64,000 bases of DNA from Bathynomus jamesi. Lineage: Eukaryota; Arthropoda; Malacostraca; Isopoda; Cirolanidae. The stretch is taken from assembly GCA_023014485.1 (NCBI GenBank), contig JAJOZX010009079.1, forward strand, positions 65,001-129,000, written 5' to 3'. This document shows, piece after piece, positions 42,640-55,259 of this stretch. Both the position numbers and the translations under genes were made by a program. The stretch's first letter is position 1. Each line of letters starts with the position of its first letter. The notes under the pieces are model-generated. The model had not been told where the DNA came from, ran no database searches, and saw only the letters and a program-made list of their open reading frames with translations.

Positions 42640-42835
42640 GATTGGTTAGTAATGAGTGAAGGGGGCCAAATACTGGCACAGCGCTCAGGCTAATTAATGC
42701 AACGCATTGTTCTAACTCCCGTATCATTATTAACAGCATCATGGTGAGTGGAACCCCCGACCTCAGTGTCCTCACTTCGCTCATATGAAAGCGGTGTTAC
42801 TCACCTAGCTAGGGACGCTGTCCTCGATGAGTTAC
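42640..42835 (-). repeat. SINE, family S1
   Basis: In reverse complement it carries the S1 order: head GAGTAACACCGC, CACTGAGGTCGGGGGTTCC, AATAATGATACG, GCATTAATTAGCC and GAGCGCTGTGCCAGTATTTG. Confidence 0.75.
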
Positions 42836-42957
42836 GGCAATGGCTTCTGATACCTCATTGCGAGGGTTACCATCTGTCTCGTATTTCATGGAACTGCCGC
42901 CGCATTTTACAGATGTCTCGCGTCTCTTGTGTCCTTGTGTCCCGTTAGTCAAAAATG

Positions 42958-42958
<1 letters not shown>

Positions 42959-43002
<44 letters not shown>
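42959..43002. repeat. (TA)n microsatellite
   Basis: About 44 bases of TA. An ATT triplet repeat follows at about 43150-43190 and another TA tract at 43772-43801. The intervening 43003-44199 contains no gene I recognise. Confidence 0.95.
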
Positions 43003-43006
<4 letters not shown>

Positions 43007-43156
43007 ACTAATAAAATCTAAAATCAAATGATCGATTTTCAACAAAGTGCTCGTTGATGAAACGGGTACACCTTCATAGGTCCGATTAATTATTTTATTA
43101 TTAGTTTTATAAATTTGTCTCGTTTATGGAATGAATATTAAAAATAACCTTTATTA

Positions 43157-43189
<33 letters not shown>

Positions 43190-43767
43190 TATTTATTGGT
43201 GTCTTGGATTTGTGAGAAGTTTTCACAATTTCGTTATTATTATTTGAAATATTTCAGGACATCTCTGCACCATTTCAATTTTTACAGATATTTACGTACA
43301 TATATAAAAGATTCGTTTTCATTTCTTTCGAAAGCAGTAAAAAGTAGTTTTTTTACAAGTTTAGTCTCGCGCGTTTATTGAGTTTCTATTTCATCTCCAT
43401 TTTATTCCTACAATATTAAATGAAGACAACAACTTTAGATTTTTATTATTTCTGATGTATTTTTTAGCCCATTTGTAGTTAAATATTTTCTTTCAAAGTA
43501 AAATAAATATTTTGGCCAATTTTACTTTTTGCCTATAAGGATTAGTAGAATGGGTGTATTTATGCCGAGGGAGGCGGGGATTAATGGGGAATGGGGGAGG
43601 AGCAGGAGGAGCTGGGGACTGGGGTAATGGGAGAGAGATGGCTGGAGTGACAAGGAGTGACAAGGGGAAGTGCCAAGAGGGGAGTGCCAGTTGAACATAG
43701 AGTATAGTTACCTCACCTAAGCTAACTTATCCTAACTTGAAAAAATAAATGAATAAAAAATATAAAA

Positions 43768-43804
<37 letters not shown>

Positions 43805-44199
43805 GCCTATGCGAATGCTAGTTTATGCTAGACTACTGTAGCGACAGAGACGCCTTTAGATACTTTCGCGATTTCCACTTAACAATAAGCCCACTGTTCC
43901 ATCGACACAACCACGACCAAGATGACGTCACATCGTGAGACTCACTCAAGGCATTCCCTCTGCCCTGAACGTCACACCTTGCGCCTCTTACCTCGAAGGC
44001 TCTCCGTTTGCCTTCTGAGAAAAAAACATTCAAGATGAGGATGACGTTCAACCTCGTTAAATGGGACTCCCGGGCATGACGCCTCAATCGCATCTCGACC
44101 ATGAGTCCAGGACGCTACTCCTCAATCGATCTGGCATCTCGCATCATGCCACAAGCAATCATAGGACGCCCACCACGGGCGCGCGTGTTATTTCATTAA

Positions 44200-44522
44200 C
44201 TACTCTGCATTCTGTTCCTTTTTTGTCATCAACATTAAAAATGTCTGCAGCATTTGCGTATGAGTGTCACCTGCCACATTACCATCAAAGAAGTACGGAT
44301 CAATTAACCGATCGCTCCATATCGCCGCCTACACCATAACCAGTGGGCCATGTTGCACATGAGTCGCTTCCATCGAATGTGGGTTGTCGTTGGCCCAATA
44401 GCGTGCATTATGTCTATTGATATTTCCGTTGAGGTGAAATATCGCTTCGTCACTGAACATGATCCAACGGATGAGGTTGGGTTGTTGTAAGAAGGGGCGG
44501 CGGCTGGCCGTCTGGGCAGTTA
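44200..44522 (-). pseudogene. IS630-type transposase central fragment
   Basis: A single minus-strand frame of about 108 codons reads [20 protein letters not shown] (first catalytic D in the FSDE block), [16 protein letters not shown], then VMV-stop-AAIWSDRLIDPYFFDG and NVAGDTHTQML. The stop replaces the tryptophan usual at this point (V-W-A/C-G/A-I). Upstream helix-turn-helix and downstream second and third aspartates are not present. It is a lone internal piece with no recognisable TIRs. Confidence 0.75.
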
Positions 44523-44589
44523 CCTGCCTACTTAAAACAAGATAAGTGTTTGTTGCACTTGAGGAACATCATCATACTCAGCATTGATG

Positions 44590-44691
44590 TAGTCGAGAGC
44601 ACCATGGACGAGACCGAAACCAAGACCGAGACCTAAGCACCCGAGACTGAGACCTAGACCAGAAAAAAAGGTCTCGAGTCCCACATCACTG
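44590..44691. mobile_element. hAT-like element, right end only
   Basis: The minus strand begins CAGTGATGTGGGACTCGAGA at 44691 and continues into repeated GACC/GAGACC words (about 44600-44670), the subterminal-array style seen in other hAT elements here. A left tip was not found. Confidence 0.5.
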
Positions 44692-45633
44692 CTAGACACT
44701 CCCTTCTGGAGCCCCTGTTAGATGTTCCAGCCACCTCTTGTCTGCAGTTGCCTGCACTCGGCTGTGCATTTGTTTCTGCGAGAAGTGAGCCGTCTAGTTT
44801 GATATATCACACGATGTTTTTCTCGGGGGGGGGGGGAGCGAAAAAGCTATAATGAACCTTAGTTGTGACTTTGATTATGGGTCACTGTCACTGTTCAGGT
44901 TACCATAAATATCCTAATTATCTTTGTCTTATCGAGACGTTCGATATGATAGGCCCATAGTGGTCACCTAATTGACAGTATGACCGTGTCGTGACCTGGT
45001 GATTTAAAGGGTTGCACGTGTCTTAAAGGTGCCTTTATTTTATTGAAAATTCGTTTTGACACCAAACCCAACTTTCTAGACCTTTAGGAAGCCGATCTTT
45101 AGGCATTTTTAGTATTTAATCTTGAAACATCGATTGATCTTGACTTTGACCTTTGAACCTTTGCCCTTTAGGGTAAAAAGTTTCGGTAATCCCATAGCTG
45201 CATATCAGAGTTAAAAAGCGCCAAGTTACCATTTTTTCAAAAAATAAAATTTCCGTCAAAACATATTAGGAGGCCCTCCCGCAGCTTCCGGGAGGTTAGT
45301 CTGTGACTTGGTGTTGACAGGAAGGGTGTTATTCTCAGTATAAAAAGCGTTTACACTGAAAATCGAGTTGGTTTCGGTGATAAAAAGATTCATCTTTCTT
45401 TTACGACTTAAAAAAGCTCCAACTCTTGGTGCTTTTTAACTCTGACACGCAGATAGAACATTTGTATCAAAATTCAAGCTTTTTACCACTGTTGCGGCAA
45501 ATTTGCAGATATTCCCCTGACTCCAAAGTATCTTTACTGTAAGGCGCTTTGGAACAATAAAAAGTAAGTAGATCCAAGAAATGTTTTGGGATATCAAAAG
45601 TTTGGAAAATGCGCTTAAAATAATAAGAATATA

Positions 45634-45900
45634 CAGGGTGTTTCGGGTCGACCTTAGAAATATGGAAATTAACGGAATTTGTAGTTTGTATTTAGTATTT
45701 CGTATTTGAAGTTTGTCATAGTAATTCCATAACTAATATGAAGTATCTGCCAGAAACACTTCATATTAGTTACGGAATTATTACTTTTGATGAAGAGAAT
45801 GTTCGGTGAAGGTGACCTGTTTATAGTTTAAACTGCTCTGATGTCGGGCAAACATACAGGGTGATCCAAAAAGGTGTTTCAAAATTAACTTGTGCACAAT
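45634..45900. repeat. Two isolated IS630-type tips and a hairpin
   Basis: CAGGGTGTTTCGGG at 45634 and CAGGGTGATCCAAAAAGG at 45857 look like element left ends. Between them TAATTCCATAACTAATATGA is mirrored (45722-45781) around a 10-base loop. No transposase is seen. Confidence 0.5.
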
Positions 45901-46306
45901 ATTTTTTTGTGGAAAACCTTTTTTTTTTATCATCCTGTATTTGTCTCAGCTGTGAGTTTGTCATATTAAACTCGTATACAATTTAATGAAAGCGAGAAGG
46001 TTTTTATTTTTATGCAAGAAGAAGGAGGCCGAGGACGAGCGCCCGCAAAAGCGACCCCTTCGCAGAAGAAGGAGAGAGCCAAGGTGTGTTCCTAACCTGC
46101 ATGATATTAATAAACAGGCCATCACTAAATGAAGGCTTTACCCCTCAACCCCTGGGTCGCAGTGGTTGGCTACCGCCCTACCCCCGAATGCCATAATCCC
46201 TTTTTAGGTATGAAGAACAAAGTGCCCGCAGTGAAACAATATTATGTGTACGCGAATCAACTGAAAACAATAGATATTTTTCTATATGCTTTCTGCCTTT
46301 ACGAGA

Positions 46307-46307
<1 letters not shown>

Positions 46308-46365
<58 letters not shown>
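46308..46365. repeat. (TA)n microsatellite
   Basis: About 55 bases of TA directly abut the left tip of the IS630 element at 46366. Confidence 0.95.
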
Positions 46366-46368
<3 letters not shown>

Positions 46369-47943
46369 GGTGTTTCAGGAGGAAAGGTCAATACTTCGGG
46401 AGGTGATAGTATCGGTCATTGTGAGAAAAAAAGTTCATATGAACATATGTCTAATTATGAATGGTTACGGAGATAGAGCTGTTTGAATCTACAAATACAA
46501 AAGCATTGTTAATGGTAATCAAGAAAGAGAAACCAATTACTGTTTCTAACATTTAAGTTAAACATTGGCATTTTGAATGGTATCAGATACAGAAATGACA
46601 AATTTGTTACAGTTTACAATACGTTTTCGAAAATCCCACCGTCAACCTCAATGCACTTTGCAACTCGTGTGCGAAGATCGGTGTTGTTCGTCTGAGTTGA
46701 TCTTGACGTTCCTTTATGCGGGCAGCAGCATCCAAAATGCGCGCGAGCAATTCGTCTCGTGTATCCACCTTTCTTTTGTAAACTTGACTTTTCATCCACC
46801 CCTACAAACAATAATCTAACGGAGAGAGGTCTGGAGACCTTGGTGGCCATTGAATGGGACCATCACGGCCGATCTATCGACCATGGAAAGGTTTGATTTA
46901 GGTATTGCATCACCAGACGGGTAGAATGTGGAGGAGCTCCGTCGTGCTGAAAGTACATACCAGCGCGTGTAGCCAAAGGAACATCCTCCAATAGTCCTGG
47001 CAATTCATTTTGCAGAAATTCTAAGTAACTTTGTCCTGTAAGACGATTCTCTAAAGTAACAGGGCCAATCAGCTGATCATCGATGATACCGCACCACACA
47101 TTGGCAGAGAAGCGATGTTGAAAATTTGTTTCCACAGTGGCATTTGGATTTTCGTCTGACCACCGATCAGAGTTACGAGTGTTGCTGATACCGTCACGGG
47201 TGAAAGTAGCTTCATCGGTGAACAGTATTAATCAAAGCAATCGGCGATTAGCATTTACCCAATGACAAAATTCCAGTCGCATGGCAGCGTCTCCTGGTTG
47301 AAGGTGTTGTACATGTGGTACATGATATGGATGCAAGCCTTCCTCACGTAATGTTCGCCATACTCTTGTGTGTGGTACACCGAGACGTGTAGAAATTCTT
47401 CGTGAGCTAGTAGTAGAACTACGCTCTACCAACTGAAGAATGTTTTCCACTTCATCCACATCTTGTTGACCTTCACGTTCAGATGAAACATGAGCGCTGG
47501 GAAGTGTACCAATCTCACGCAATGTGTTGAAAACCCTGGTAAACACTCTTCGATCCGGAATTCTGCGGTTCGGAAACCGTCGACGGTATTCTGCAACAGC
47601 AGCTGTTGCACTTCCATCGCCAAAACCGTAGACATACACCATATCTGCATATTCGGCATGTGTGAAAGTGTGTGGAATTCTTAACACTGCTTCAAACACC
47701 AAACAATGTCACTCACAACAGTCAGCTGTCGATTGGCTTATGTTACGCGCTTACATTACAGCTTATATGGTTCAAGGTTATAGGGGAGGGAAGAGGGAGG
47801 AAGAGCTGCGCGCGCATCAGATTCAAACAGCTCTATCTCCTTAACCATTCAGAATTAGACACATGTTCATATGAACTTTTTTTCTCACAATGACCGATAC
47901 TATCACCTCCCGAAGTATTGACCTTTCCTCCTGAAACACCCTG
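46366..47943 (-). mobile_element. IS630/Tc1 element with about 130-bp TIRs
   Basis: The tips CAGGGTGTTTCAGGAGG and CCTCCTGAAACACCCTG are perfect inverted repeats, and the similarity extends inward to about 46490 and 47812. TA occurs at the right flank (47944-47945). It contains a nearly complete transposase on the minus strand. Confidence 0.92.
46607..47702 (-). pseudogene. IS630-type transposase with DUF4817-like N-terminus, nearly complete
   Basis: The start methionine at 47702 opens a frame with [20 protein letters not shown] and [19 protein letters not shown], a DUF4817-like domain, followed by a second helix-turn-helix ([19 protein letters not shown]). After a TGA near 47232 come LILFTDEATFTRDG (first D), NVWCGIIDDQLIGPV, YFQHDGAPPHSTRL (second D), a frame change near 46870, SPDLSPLDYCL (third D), a TAG in place of tryptophan, and the tail. 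About 40-41 residues lie between the last two aspartates by my count. The paralogue at 40986-42001 has the same architecture but is clearly a different subfamily. Confidence 0.9.
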
Positions 47944-48232
47944 TATAAGAGAAACATTTATTTTTCACCAGCTTTAGATTTTTAGATTTACGGCTAATAA
48001 ATTAAAGAATGAAAATCTCGCATATTCGTATAGAGACGCGGAAATAATTAATCTTTAACACTTGAGAAATGTAACAAGAAAGCCAAATACAATAACAAAC
48101 CATATAAATTACTCTTAAAATTAATAATTTTTACCTACTGTTTCAAAAGAATATCAGAGAGATGGAAAATGAGACATTTCGTGTATTTGTCTCAATGCCG
48201 TAACATAGAAGCTTTACAGTTAAAAACAAACT

Positions 48233-48292
48233 TAACCTAACCTAGCGTAACCTGACCTATGCTAATCTAACCTAACCTAATCTAACTAACAC
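48233..48292. repeat. Degenerate CCTAA/TTAGG-like words
   Basis: CTAACCTAACCTAGCG and further CTAA/CCTAA words occur without a strict period. A similar stretch in the other orientation lies at 54205-54290. It resembles the arthropod telomere word but is not a telomeric array. Confidence 0.6.
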
Positions 48293-48656
48293 TGTACTTA
48301 TCGATAAATGTCGTAATCCTGCGTAAGTTGATAAATATATACAAGTAGCAATTATGCCGTAATACTCGTATTAATTTATAGACTTCATATTTTTTATGAG
48401 CATTTTCGGTCCTACAATTCAGCTAATTTTTTTCAAATACTTTTTCTTTTACGCTTTAAAGCCTTTGAACCGTTTCGGCTTTGATGATTACAAGCTTTGA
48501 TGGTCCTCATTCTAAAACTGGTGATGATGGGTTTTCTTTGATAGCGTAGCTTATTTTGGGTCTTTTGGTGAAAAGGACTAAAAGCCAGCCAGAAATGTGA
48601 AAACCTATTACTCTATATTAAAATTATGCCCTTATCCTATGCGTTCGAATGAGGGG

Positions 48657-48685
<29 letters not shown>
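48657..48685. repeat. (TC)n microsatellite
   Basis: About 27 bases of CT alternation immediately upstream of the LINE fragment. Confidence 0.95.
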
Positions 48686-48687
<2 letters not shown>

Positions 48688-48698
48688 GAAAGACTTAA

Positions 48699-49460
48699 GT
48701 GAAGTACCAAATCCCCCTCCGGATTGCGTATGACGGTGACTATCCCTCAGAGACTATAATTTTTACGAGAGATAAAGTGCAGCAACTAAGTGACAAGATG
48801 GATAAGTGCAAATCACCCGGTCCCGACTTATTTTTTCCGAAGGTATTAAAAGAGGTTAGCCTCATTATCGTTAATGATTTAGTAACCATATTCAAAGTCA
48901 TTCAAAATTGGTGAAAGTTGCAGCCGATGGAAATTAGAAAATGTAACACCAAACTTTAAAAAAGGGGATAGGTAAAATCCTTGTAATTACCGCTCGATTA
49001 ATTTAACGTCAATTGTCGGCAAACTGTTGGAATCCATTATTACAGAACATATCATGTATCACCTTGAATCAAACAATTTAATTTTAGATTCTCAACATGG
49101 ATTCAGGCGGCATAGATCTTATCTAACAAACTTGTTAGAATTTGCCCATAATATGTATACTTTATACGACTCAACTAGAGCAATAGATATATGTACCTTG
49201 ACTTTCAAAAATCCTTCAACAAAGTCCCTCAGGTGAGATAGATAACTACTGTTAGAGGACTAGGAATTACCGAACTCGTTTCCAACTGGATTGAAGATTG
49301 GTTAAGAGATAAAAAGCAGAGAGCAATAAATGGACTGGCTTCGGAGTTGACCCCCGTCACTAGTGGGGTTTCACAGGGTTCCGTTCTGGGTCCTTTACTT
49401 TTTATCATCTATATTAAGGATATAAACGTTGGGCTCCTAAATACAATACTCTTCCGATTG
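48699..49460 (+). pseudogene. CR1-like LINE reverse-transcriptase fragment
   Basis: Plus-strand frames give DKMDKCKSPGPDLFFPKVLK, YRSINLTSIVGKLLESII, LDSQHGFRRHRSYLTNLLEF, then GVSQGSVLGPLLFIIYIKDI. These are RT blocks in correct order with several frame changes. The catalytic FADD box should follow but is destroyed (FRLFCAPH). Endonuclease and thumb are missing. It is homologous to, but clearly diverged from, the LINE at 3113-5072 (there [18 protein letters not shown] and GVPQGSVL). Confidence 0.88.
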
Positions 49461-52400
49461 TTTTGTGCCCCACATAGCATGATCAATCATTGAGAAACTC
49501 ATTTTTTTTTATCACTTGCCTCATAGACACCTCTAAGTGGGAGACTCTTGAATTCGCCGTAGTGGCGACAACAGGTGATCACCCACGAAACACTTTCACG
49601 GGATAGATACAGGGACCTCCTACTGATATTCCTCGCCAGAAAGAGATTTTCTCTATTCTCATGGTAGCACAACACCGCGAAGTATGGACGACTCAATATA
49701 TCACTTGCTGCATAAACACTTTTCACGGCGGGAGACCCAAATTGAAAGTCGGCGACATTCTGGCAGACACATACATATTACAGACATCCAATTACAGAAA
49801 ACATGCTCGCACACTTGCCTGCCTTGTTAATATGTCTAAGAATAGAGAAGAAAAATATTTTGTAGAAAACATAATTTCATAACGAACTATAAAAAACTAA
49901 AAATATGCATGGTATGGATTAGGTGAGGTAGAGTTGCGTTTCTGCCGTCACGATTTCTTTTTTTCCTTCTTCTTTCTTTTGGATGGCTGGATGCACGTGA
50001 TGGGTGAGGCATGGTGTGAAAAATCTAATTTTTTTTCTTAAGTCCTGTTTCTGCCCCTTCCTGTAGAAGCATCTAATCACTTTGCCAGTGTGATGGCTTT
50101 GCGCGCACATGGGTGTAGACATGGAGAATTTAGCCTTTACCTCTCTCTTAATCCTTCTGGGGCTAGCCTGAAGTGGTTCATGGGGTCTTTGCAGTAAATA
50201 TTTTGTATAAAATCAAAGCCAAATGTTCGAAGTTTTTGTGATGATACCAAGTGGTTGATGTGCGATCGCCACAAGTATATTATTGGTTAGTTATACAGTG
50301 GTGCTATCTAATGTACGATCTCTATGTATGCATAGCTAGCTTATTATATATTCTCCTCTTTCCTGTAAAATTTCCACGGCTGTTTTTCCAGGGTCAAGAT
50401 ATTTTCTTCAACCTTTTTCCTTACTCGCTTCTGGCGGTGAGGGAGGTGAGATAGCCTTATGCTTTTCTACCCAGTTTTCTACTACTGCTAGAACAGTTAA
50501 AAAATTAACCAGTTTAATAACAGGAACCTCCCCGAGTGGACCGAAAGATCTTTGAGACCTCCTTTTGTCCTTGTAACTCCTTGTAACTCCTTGTAACACT
50601 CTGTCTCTCTCTCATGTTATTTCGAGACTTTCGAAATGCCAATTAAAAAGTGAAAACACAATTAAATCAAGAAGCGGTGCAGAATTTATGACATTTTATA
50701 TGCACCGTCATTCACTTACTGAAATATAACTAACGTAAACTTTAACAGTGTATTTATAATATTACTATAATGGTAAGTAATAAGGAACCCTGTGAAGAAT
50801 ATTTAAGAATATTTAATATAAACTTCCCAAAAGATGTCGCATTTTCAAGAAAAATATTGAAATTATCAAGGAAAGAATTCATTCATATGAAAAAACGACA
50901 TTTACTGACTCAGGCTTCTTTTTCCGACTTTCCAGCTAATCTTTATTTGTGAATAATGAATTGCGAATATGTTTCAGCTAAAACTTGAATGTTGCCATAA
51001 AATATGTATAAAGATTTTATCCACTGAATGTCAAGTTGAATGGTAAAATTGTTTCGCCTAATTTATGAAAACAATAGATAGGAAACCTAACTCTGTGGCA
51101 TTAAATCTGATGAATTTTTAACCTACATCAACGAACTTGGAAGGCAGATATTAACCATAGGAAATATTTAAAGATGTTCACAGATGCTGCACAGTTTTGC
51201 GGAAAAAAATTCGCCTAAAAAAAACCAGAAATGGTTTTGTTTTTCCTTAAAATTTTATTACTGTCACCAAAGAGAACAAAATATCCAAAGAAAGACAAAA
51301 TGTTACTAACTGGCACTTCGTTATGTTTTTCAGAAATTTTATATTTTTAGGGGAACTTTTTTCCGGAATTTTTACGTGAAAATATTATATTAAAGTGACT
51401 GGATACGGTGCGTTTGTGCGCTTTCTTATCGGAAAGAAAACCATTTTTCCAGATAACAGTTCGCTGAAATTGTATTCTTTCTCTTCCAAATACAAAAATG
51501 CTTTGGTTAAAAACAAAAAAAGTAAATTGGATTTTGTTTGCCTTGCGGGTAATTTCCCGAAAGTAAAAACGTCCTGCTGAAAGTTTGAACTACAATTTTT
51601 GTATTATATAATAGAGCTATCCATTAATTATTTAAAACTCTAATAATACGACTATAAATCATATATATGATGATGGCAAATGCTATATATATACACAGTC
51701 AAATTTGGCGAGAAATGCATTATAGGGGCAGGAAACAAGTAGGATCTAAATTTCTTTGAGATTAATAATTTGCTCAAAATTCTAAATATTACTGCGCTTT
51801 TCTTCTTATTATTCTTTGTTTTGGCTTTGGCCTAAAAATATAATAAAATATTACTGAATTCAGTCCATGCTAAATTTATGATGTTAGAATGGCTGCATTT
51901 TTCTTCTATATAATTTATGACTTTTCCTTCTAATCATAGAATTTTAAATAAGTTTTGGAACTGCTTGCGCACAATTCGGATCGTACATCAAATTCTATAT
52001 TTGCGTGACGTCACTTTTTCATAATTTCACGCCTTTTGAAAATAAATGAAGGCGTGCAGCTATGAAAATTATAAAAAATAACATTTCGTACAACGAATAA
52101 AACATCAATTTTGTTCCAAATCATTACAAAGAAGCCTATTTGACATATGTCGATCCTGATACATTATTCTGATTTGACCCGAATCGCTTTTATTCAAATC
52201 CAAATACTTGTTATTTAATTTAAGCAGACAAATTTGTTTCGATTTTATACAAAAAAATTAGTGTTTAAAATAATTATTTGTCTTATTTTTGTTAAAAATG
52301 AACTAAATATATGATGTAACTTCAAAATAAACTTTGCTTAAAGTAAACACGTATAAAATTATATTTACGAGGGAGTAATCAATTTCAAATTTTAACAAAA

Positions 52401-52860
52401 ATGGGATAATAATTTTAGATACAAAATGCAGTAATTTGCTAATCTAAAATCTAAACATATATTTTTTTGTTTAAATTAAATAAAACGTTTTATGAATCTA
52501 CGCGAATTGCTCGTATATCAAATCATGAATCAGCCGCCAAGCATCTGCTGGATTGCTGGAAGGCCAAATCATCATCATTCAATATATACGATACAGCTAT
52601 GATTTCATCATCTCTAAAGAAAATTCTATTCATAGTTGCTGGCTCATCCTATTCAATATTCCAGTCTCGTACCGCTTTCCAAGAATAAGAAGACCGAAAA
52701 ATATTCTTTTTCATTCATTGCTTCCGATGTTCCTTTGGGAAATGTCGGCAATTTTTCGAAAAGGGTCGAAATGGGTGATCGAAACTACGAAATTCGCGTG
52801 TATGCATCTCTCGTCTGCCACTCCTTTATTCTGTGATTCTTGTAGTTAGTATATGTTGGA
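49461..52860. other. No gene recognised
   Basis: This is the longest stretch without recognisable repeats. It contains only short frames without family resemblance, a short CCTTGTAACT tandem near 50570-50595 and a small TC tract near 50600. It may be unique intronic or intergenic DNA. Confidence 0.45.
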
Positions 52861-52867
52861 TTTACCA

Positions 52868-53030
52868 ACGCCCGTAGCTCAGTGAGTAACGCAGATTCCC
52901 TATAGTGAAGACACTGAGGTCGAGAATTCGACTCCCGGGGATGCTGATGATAATAATAATCCGAGAGTTTAACGCAATGGACCGCCTTTGCATGGCCTGA
53001 GCGCTGTGCCAGCCAGCTTCCTCGCTTTTT
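52868..53030 (+). repeat. SINE, family S1, best copy
   Basis: GCCCGTAGCTCAGTGAGTAA supplies an A-box-like head and GGTCGAGAATTCGACTCCC a B box. AATAATAATCCGAGAG, TTTAACGCAATGGACCGC and GAGCGCTGTGCCAGCC follow. It looks like a tRNA-derived SINE whose tail is shared by all S1 copies in the window. Confidence 0.8.
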
Positions 53031-53589
53031 TATGCTTTTTAAAAATTTCTATGTTTTTAGGAGAACTTTGCACAAAATATTATGAACCAAAACGGTATTT
53101 AAACACATGACTATGTTCAAATTCTTTTAGTAGTGTCGTATCAAAACCTGCTACACGTTATATTAGATTAATTACAACCACATATCATACCCGCTAATGA
53201 TGATATACAGCCCTACGGTATAAAACTAGTTATAAAACGAATAATGTTTATACTCTATATTATAAAGTGTACTTTTTCTAAATAAAGAGAAATCCACTTC
53301 GGTTTATCAGAGAAGTTAAGTAGACCCACTTTAATATAGGCCTACTTTAGCAATAATTATTTAAATCACTGTTTCTGTTTTGTAGTTAAAAATATTTATT
53401 TATTTATTTAGTTATTTATTTGCATTATTATATTATGATGTTTTTAAAAACCTAATTTTATTTTACTTTTCTAATCCTTGAAATTTATAAAGTAAATTCA
53501 ACTTTAATGCAGATTCCAGGTTCATGCGGTTAACACAATCAAATTCCTCATCATTATAACAGAGCCCGAGGCCAATTACACACAGAGGC

Positions 53590-53597
<8 letters not shown>

Positions 53598-53656
<59 letters not shown>
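53598..53656. repeat. (AC)n, (TG)n and (TA)n microsatellite
   Basis: AC and then GT tracts form a self-complementary pair, followed by TA. The interval 53031-54511 otherwise holds no recognised gene. Confidence 0.95.
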
Positions 53657-54511
53657 CAGAAATGTCATTACAAGTTTCTTTTTATATAAAATTTTACACA
53701 CATGATTAAAATCCATATATGGAGAATGAATACGCCGCTTTTCTTTAACTGATGTAGTATTTTTTCTGTTTAAAAGATGGATATAAAGTTTGGACGTATT
53801 TCATTTTTTCAGTAGACAGATATTCCTATAGGAATCTTTCTTTAAATATTAAAAGCGTTATTCCTCATGAATAACATATTCATAAAAAAAATATAAAAAA
53901 ATTGGAGGAAACACGAGAGGAGGCAATTTAACAGTCATTCTCTGCAATGGTTGCACAGTTTAAACCACTTTTTTTTTAACATTTTATTTCACTTTAGTTA
54001 CGAGTGACATTCGATTTAAAATTAATGGAATCGAGTCTGTTTTTTTTTCCATTGAATATTTTATCTTCAGAATGAATGAAAATGGCGTTATTTGGCCGAA
54101 ACTATTCAACAACCTTCCTAAACTGGTTAATCAGTATGGGGTACAGTATGTTTTCCTCCATGGCCTAACGACTTTTCGTCGACATCTTATCGACAATTTT
54201 TTGGTGGTTGGATTAGGTTAGGTTATGTCAGCATAGGTTGGGTTAGTTTAAGTTTAGTTAGGCTAGGTTAAGTTAAATTTAATTAAGTTCCCGTCAACGA
54301 ATTTGAATCTCGACCTTGAATTCATCCTTTATAATTTTTAATAAGAATTCGCGTTTGTAAATTTATAATAATATTCATCGTTTGAGTTATGAGCGAGTTA
54401 TAACTCTTCCTTTTACCTAGAAATTAACTCAAAAGCAATTAAATAAATTTATTTCTGAGTAATTTTATAAGCTTCAATAAATTTTGATTTCGATTATTTG
54501 CCACTCTTGAT

Positions 54512-54670
54512 TCTGGTGGTCAGAAACTGGCATTATTATTAATAATAATAAACCAAAGGATTATTATTATTATTATTATTAACCAGCAACATTGGGATTT
54601 GAATCCCTGACCTCAATATCTTCGCTTTGCTTATTGAGAAACGGTGTTACCCACTGAGTCAGAGGCGTTG
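54512..54670 (-). repeat. SINE, family S1
   Basis: On the plus strand the tail CTGGTGGTCAGAAACTGGCA, ATTATT triplets, GGGATTTGAATCCCTGACCT and GGTGTTACCCACTGAGTCAG appear in S1 order for the minus strand. Confidence 0.75.
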
Positions 54671-54742
54671 GTTTAATATTTCCACGTACGTTTCGTTCGT
54701 TATATTAGAAAACTGGCTTTATAATATAATAATAACGGACCA

Positions 54743-54835
54743 AATTTGGCTCTTGTGTCCGCGGGCCAAATTTAGTTCGTGTGCCCGCGGGTCAAATGTG
54801 GCACTTGAGCCGACTGTGTCCCGCGGGCAAATAGA
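54743..54835. repeat. CCGCGGG-containing short repeats
   Basis: GTGTCCGCGGGCCAAATTT, GTGCCCGCGGGTCAAATG and GTGTCCCGCGGGCAAAT occur within 90 bases. The style resembles subterminal repeats of hAT elements, but no tips were found. Confidence 0.4.
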
Positions 54836-55216
54836 AATTATACAAAATCAGAGTGAAATTATAGCTCATTTATAATTAAAAAGATATAAATAATGTGAAA
54901 AATGCTCAAGATCTTTTTCCAAACTTTAATTTGCGTTTCCTTTTATCACCTGAATTCAAATGCAAAAGAAATTGTCAATATGCGGTCAGATACCCAGGGC
55001 TACCCCTTTGAAATGGCCCTTCACAACTCAAACTTTGAGACTCCCCTACTATAAAGGGTTCTCAACACGATAAGAGTAAAGAGTAAACGATGAAATAGAA
55101 GAGAAAACATATCGTAAAACAGTCGATTCGTAGCAAGATTTCGTATCGGACTCGTGTGAGAACAACCAAACTCATATTCTTTGAGAACATAAATTCTTTT
55201 TAATATAAATGTTGCC

Positions 55217-55220
55217 ATAT

Positions 55221-55251
<31 letters not shown>

Positions 55252-55259
55252 TTATATAT
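55217..55259. repeat. (TA)n microsatellite
   Basis: TA tract directly upstream of an S2 SINE head. The same TA-then-S2 junction occurs at 63865-63882. Confidence 0.9.

Noticed and set aside
43833..44339. Two overlapping frames of about 90 codons as host exons
   Set aside because: The right part overlaps an IS630 transposase fragment on the minus strand, and the left part shows no family motif or splice context.
54205..54290. A telomeric or subtelomeric array
   Set aside because: The words are irregular, have no fixed period, and lie among ordinary interspersed repeats.
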